A DNA stretch of 8,230 bases from NCBI GenBank assembly GCA_937901055.1, contig CALCGO010000597.1:1-8230 (forward strand), given 5' to 3'. Shown here one piece after another: positions 6,415 through 8,230 of the stretch. The notes below the pieces were generated by a model. It saw only the letters and a program-made list of their open reading frames with translations. It searched no databases and was not told the DNA's origin. This stretch comes from an uncultured Rhodobacterales bacterium. Lineage in GTDB: Bacteria; Pseudomonadota; Alphaproteobacteria; Rhodobacterales; Rhodobacteraceae. The translations under genes were made by a program, and so were the position numbers. Each line of letters begins with the position of its first letter. Position 1 is the first letter of the stretch.

Positions 6415-7131
6415 CTATTTCCCTACTATGTCGCCTATCAGGCACGCCAGCGCCTTGGCCTGGCTGAAAAACGGAGAGTGCCCACAATTCAACCGATGCA
6501 CATCCTCTGTGGGCCAGTCTGCAATCATGTTTTCCTGTTCTTCCGGCGGGATTGTGTGATCATCTTCCCCCAGAATATAGCTTCGCGATACTGATTCATA
6601 GTTTGCACCGAGTTTCACTGGTGTTTCTTGAGGCAAAATTGGCTGTTCACCCAAATGCGCCAACGCGTATTCGACAACGTCCGCGGCGCAATCGTGATAG
6701 AAAATTCCCAGCGCTTTCGCCGCGTCCACCGTGTAGCTTAAGCCATCCTCTGAACGTACCACCGCCGGTAAAACCAGCTGCCGCTTGGCGCGTTTGCGCA
6801 TAACATGTAGCGCATCGCCGTTTTTGGGCGCGTAGGCACAAAGGTAAATCAGGCGTGAAATTCGTTCCGGCACACGTTCTGCCACCGAAGCGATAGTCAC
6901 ACCAGCGGCTGAATGACCAACCAAAACAACAGGTTCAGGATGTTTATTAATTTCATCAACTACAGCGTCGATATATAGATCAAGCGTTACTTCGGGAATG
7001 GGCGTTGTATCTGCCCCGTGGCTAGGCAGATCAATCGCCACCGCGTTTTCCAGCCACGGCAGCACATCGCGCCAACACCATGCCCCATGGCAGGACCCGT
7101 GCACAAGAATGTAGCGTACATCATCAGACAA
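6415..7131 (-). CDS. Alpha/beta hydrolase of the methylesterase / hydroxynitrile lyase (MES/HNL, EstC-like) group
   Basis: A 238-residue cytoplasmic alpha/beta hydrolase. It has the oxyanion strand LVHGSCHGAWCW (9-20), nucleophile elbow GHSAAG (72-77, S74), an acidic residue in ILGEDDHTIP (D190 or D191) and the catalytic histidine in CGHSPF (H218), so the triad is complete. The HGxCHGAWCW and GHSAAG motifs point to the MES/HNL-like subgroup, distinct from the PcaD-type neighbour. The start is TTG 7131, which overlaps the end of pcaD by 8 bp; AAGGA at 7140-7144 stands 8 nt before it, and no ATG occurs in frame before residue 111. It is translationally coupled at both ends. Its substrate is unknown; an ester or lactone feeding the aromatic or dicarboxylate route served by this operon is a reasonable guess. 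It has no signal peptide and no membrane segment. Confidence 0.9.
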   Translation of the reverse strand: MSDDVRYILVHGSCHGAWCWRDVLPWLENAVAIDLPSHGADTTPIPEVTLDLYIDAVVDEINKHPEPVVLVGHSAAGVTIASVAERVPERISRLIYLCAYAPKNGDALHVMRKRAKRQLVLPAVVRSEDGLSYTVDAAKALGIFYHDCAADVVEYALAHLGEQPILPQETPVKLGANYESVSRSYILGEDDHTIPPEEQENMIADWPTEDVHRLNCGHSPFFSQAKALACLIGDIVGK

Positions 7132-7918
7132 GATCGTTTTCCTTCATAAATGCTATAATCAGTGCTGCCATTTCGGCGGGTTGCTCCACGCAGGGTAAGT
7201 GCCCGGCTTTGCGGATAACATTGAACTGAGACCCAGTAATCAATTCTGCGGTTTCACGCACCATATCCGGCGGAGTTGAACCATCCTCGGATCCGACAAT
7301 CGCCAATGTTGGCAACGTCAGGCGCGAGGTGCTGACATATAGGTCTGTCTCGGCAATAGCTTGCGAGCAGCCTATGTATCCTTCCTCCGATGTGCGACTT
7401 AACATGTGGCGCCACCCGGCCAACTCATCTTGCTTATCTGCGTGAAACCCCTTGGAAAACCAACGTTGCATGGTCGGTTCAGCCAACGCACCGATCCCGT
7501 CTTTGCGAACAGCGTCTACGCGCTCCGCCCAGATTTGTTCATTACCGATTTTCGCCGCTGTATCAGACAGAACCACTGCACGCACAAGATCAGGGCGTTC
7601 CGCGGCAAGCCCCTGTGCAATCATTCCGCCAATTGAAAGGCCTATGAACAAAGCGTTTTTCACATCCAAAAAATCCATCAACGCGGCTGCATCCTGCACC
7701 AAATCCCCCATAAAATACGGAGCATCGGGTGCCTCGCTCAGGCCGTGCCCGCGTTTATCGTACCGTATGAACCGCAGACCTTTCGGCATATGCGGAAGCA
7801 ACGCATCCCACACCCGAAAATCGGTCCCAAGGGAGTTCGAAAACACAACCGGAAAACCATCTGTCGGCCCCTCGACACTATAGTGAACCTTGATGTTGTT
7901 GATCGTTGCTATTTGCAT
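7124..7918 (-). CDS. pcaD: 3-oxoadipate enol-lactonase (PcaD-like alpha/beta hydrolase)
   Basis: A 264-residue alpha/beta hydrolase expected to convert 3-oxoadipate enol-lactone to 3-oxoadipate in protocatechuate breakdown. The N-terminus MQIATINNIKVHYSVEG is typical of PcaD. It has RYDKRGHGLS (52-61), nucleophile motif GLSIGG (93-98, S95), the acid in GSEDGSTPP (209-217, D212) and the histidine in AGHLPCVEQP (H240), a complete Ser-Asp-His triad. ATG 7918 is chosen because AGGAGG at 7926-7931 precedes it by 7 nt and the length matches the family; reading back to ATG 7990 would add 24 residues unlike PcaD and cross that ribosome site. It is the first gene of the four-gene operon, and its 3' end overlaps the next gene by 8 bp. 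Neighbouring BKACE and PcaB-like genes support the assignment, although other esterases share this fold. Confidence 0.87.
   Translation of the reverse strand: MQIATINNIKVHYSVEGPTDGFPVVFSNSLGTDFRVWDALLPHMPKGLRFIRYDKRGHGLSEAPDAPYFMGDLVQDAAALMDFLDVKNALFIGLSIGGMIAQGLAAERPDLVRAVVLSDTAAKIGNEQIWAERVDAVRKDGIGALAEPTMQRWFSKGFHADKQDELAGWRHMLSRTSEEGYIGCSQAIAETDLYVSTSRLTLPTLAIVGSEDGSTPPDMVRETAELITGSQFNVIRKAGHLPCVEQPAEMAALIIAFMKENDLV
7140..7144 (-). promoter_or_regulatory. Ribosome binding site for the TTG-started alpha/beta hydrolase
   Basis: AAGGA on the - strand lies inside the end of pcaD, 8 nt ahead of TTG 7131. It supports initiation at a TTG overlapping the pcaD stop, a layout typical of translational coupling. 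Confidence 0.55.
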
Positions 7919-7925
7919 GCGCAAG

Positions 7926-7931
7926 CCTCCT
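7926..7931 (-). promoter_or_regulatory. Consensus ribosome binding site deciding the pcaD start
   Basis: Perfect AGGAGG on the - strand, 7 nt upstream of ATG 7918. It is the strongest Shine-Dalgarno seen in the window and rules against the longer reading that begins at 7990. Confidence 0.8.
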
Positions 7932-8042
7932 GTTAAGGCTGAAAATACACGAGCCTCACACCATGTAAAACGATAATCCACCATTTGCAAAATTAGAAAA
8001 TTGACAATCCGTCAGAAAGCATATTTTCGTCAATTATTTCAC
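7932..8042. promoter_or_regulatory. AT-rich divergent spacer with probable control region of the pca-like operon
   Basis: This spacer lies between the pcaD ribosome site and the tRNA promoter and must hold the promoter of the - strand operon. It is clearly richer in A and T than the genes around it, chiefly at 7975-8040. Visible elements are the palindrome TTTGCAAA (7984-7991), the inverted repeat TGAC-N5-GTCA (8002-8005 and 8011-8014) and another GTCAA at 8029-8033. On the - strand, TTGCAA followed after 17 nt by TACATG is a weak promoter candidate. No PcaQ-type site of the ATAACC-N4-GGTTAT kind was found. Exact promoter and operator positions are uncertain. Confidence 0.4.
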
Positions 8043-8071
8043 TTGCCGCCCCCAATCCGCTTTGCTATACG
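8043..8071 (+). promoter_or_regulatory. Sigma70-type promoter of the tRNA-Asn gene
   Basis: TTGCCG (8043-8048) and TATACG (8066-8071) are separated by 17 nt, the ideal spacing. Transcription would start near 8078, giving a leader of about 23 nt before the mature tRNA at 8101. Within that leader, ACGC-GCAA-GCGT (8082-8093) can form a small hairpin. Confidence 0.6.
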
Positions 8072-8100
8072 GCCCTCACCGACGCGCAAGCGTGGCCTGT

Positions 8101-8175
8101 TCCGGCGTAGCTCAGTGGTAGAGCAGTTGACTGTTAATCAATTTGTCGTAGGTTCGACCCCTACCGCCGGAGCCA
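8101..8175 (+). tRNA. tRNA-Asn (anticodon GTT), CCA end encoded
   Basis: A full cloverleaf can be drawn. The acceptor stem TCCGGCG (8101-8107) pairs with CGCCGGA (8165-8171); the D stem is GCTC/GAGC (8110-8113 and 8121-8124). The anticodon stem is GTTGA/TCAAT around the loop CTGTTAA (8131-8137), with anticodon GTT at 8133-8135. The T stem is GTAGG/CCTAC with loop TTCGACC (8153-8159). The discriminator base is G at 8172 and CCA is encoded at 8173-8175. The anticodon stem has one G-T pair at its outer end; all other stem pairs are Watson-Crick. The D loop is one base shorter than in many tRNA-Asn genes. GTT reads AAC/AAU codons, so the amino acid is asparagine. Confidence 0.96.
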
Positions 8176-8230
8176 AAAAAACTCCAACAAAACAACAAGT
8201 TATCACTAAAAGTTAATGTCCTCTCATGTA

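Noticed and set aside
7919..7990. N-terminal extension of PcaD by 24 residues from ATG 7990
   Set aside because: The extra residues do not resemble PcaD, and a perfect AGGAGG lies inside the extension, 7 nt before ATG 7918.
8001..8216. 71-codon open frame running through the tRNA promoter and gene
   Set aside because: It is explained by the tRNA-Asn gene and its control region; the peptide has no family character.
8176..8230. Terminator or next gene after the tRNA
   Set aside because: No hairpin with a T-run is present, and the ATG at 8216 is followed by only four codons before the edge, too little to judge.

Overview
The window looks like chromosome from an alphaproteobacterium, most likely a Rhodobacterales/Roseobacter-type marine bacterium. 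The evidence is moderate GC content, an EnvZ-like sensor kinase of the kind seen in that group, a split acyl-CoA dehydrogenase plus APH-kinase pair, and a beta-ketoadipate-type gene cluster. The organism assignment is inferred from protein character only. No insertion sequence, CRISPR array, phage gene or other mobile element is visible.

Left part, + strand (1-2439): the last 21 codons of an unidentified gene, then a tightly coupled pair separated by 1 nt. The pair is an ACAD10/11-like acyl-CoA dehydrogenase (180-1412) and an aminoglycoside-phosphotransferase-fold kinase (1414-2439). It is the unfused counterpart of the two domains of mammalian ACAD10/ACAD11 and resembles LvaC/LvaA of levulinate catabolism. 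A joint role in 4-hydroxyacyl-CoA breakdown is therefore likely: the kinase phosphorylates the 4-hydroxyl, and the flavoprotein removes the phosphate to give an enoyl-CoA.

Middle (2423-4728): a membrane-bound EnvZ-like histidine kinase on the - strand, whose end overlaps the kinase gene convergently by 17 bp and which has no response regulator beside it here. Divergent from it, 50 bp away, is a LACTB2-like metallo-beta-lactamase-fold hydrolase on the + strand.

Right part, - strand (7918 down to 4725): a compact four-gene operon in the order pcaD (3-oxoadipate enol-lactonase), an alpha/beta hydrolase of the methylesterase/hydroxynitrile-lyase type, a BKACE (DUF849) beta-keto acid cleavage enzyme, and a shortened PcaB-like lyase. 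Junctions are an 8-bp overlap, a 1-nt gap and a 9-nt gap. Taken together the operon suggests an aromatic-acid route in which PcaD makes 3-oxoadipate and BKACE cleaves it with acetyl-CoA to acetoacetate and succinyl-CoA, in place of the usual CoA-transferase and thiolase. The PcaB-like protein is the odd member: it keeps the N-terminal part of the fold but lacks two of the three active-site regions of the fumarase/lyase superfamily.

The window ends with a tRNA-Asn(GTT) gene on the + strand with a good sigma70-type promoter, divergent from the pca-like operon across an AT-rich spacer.
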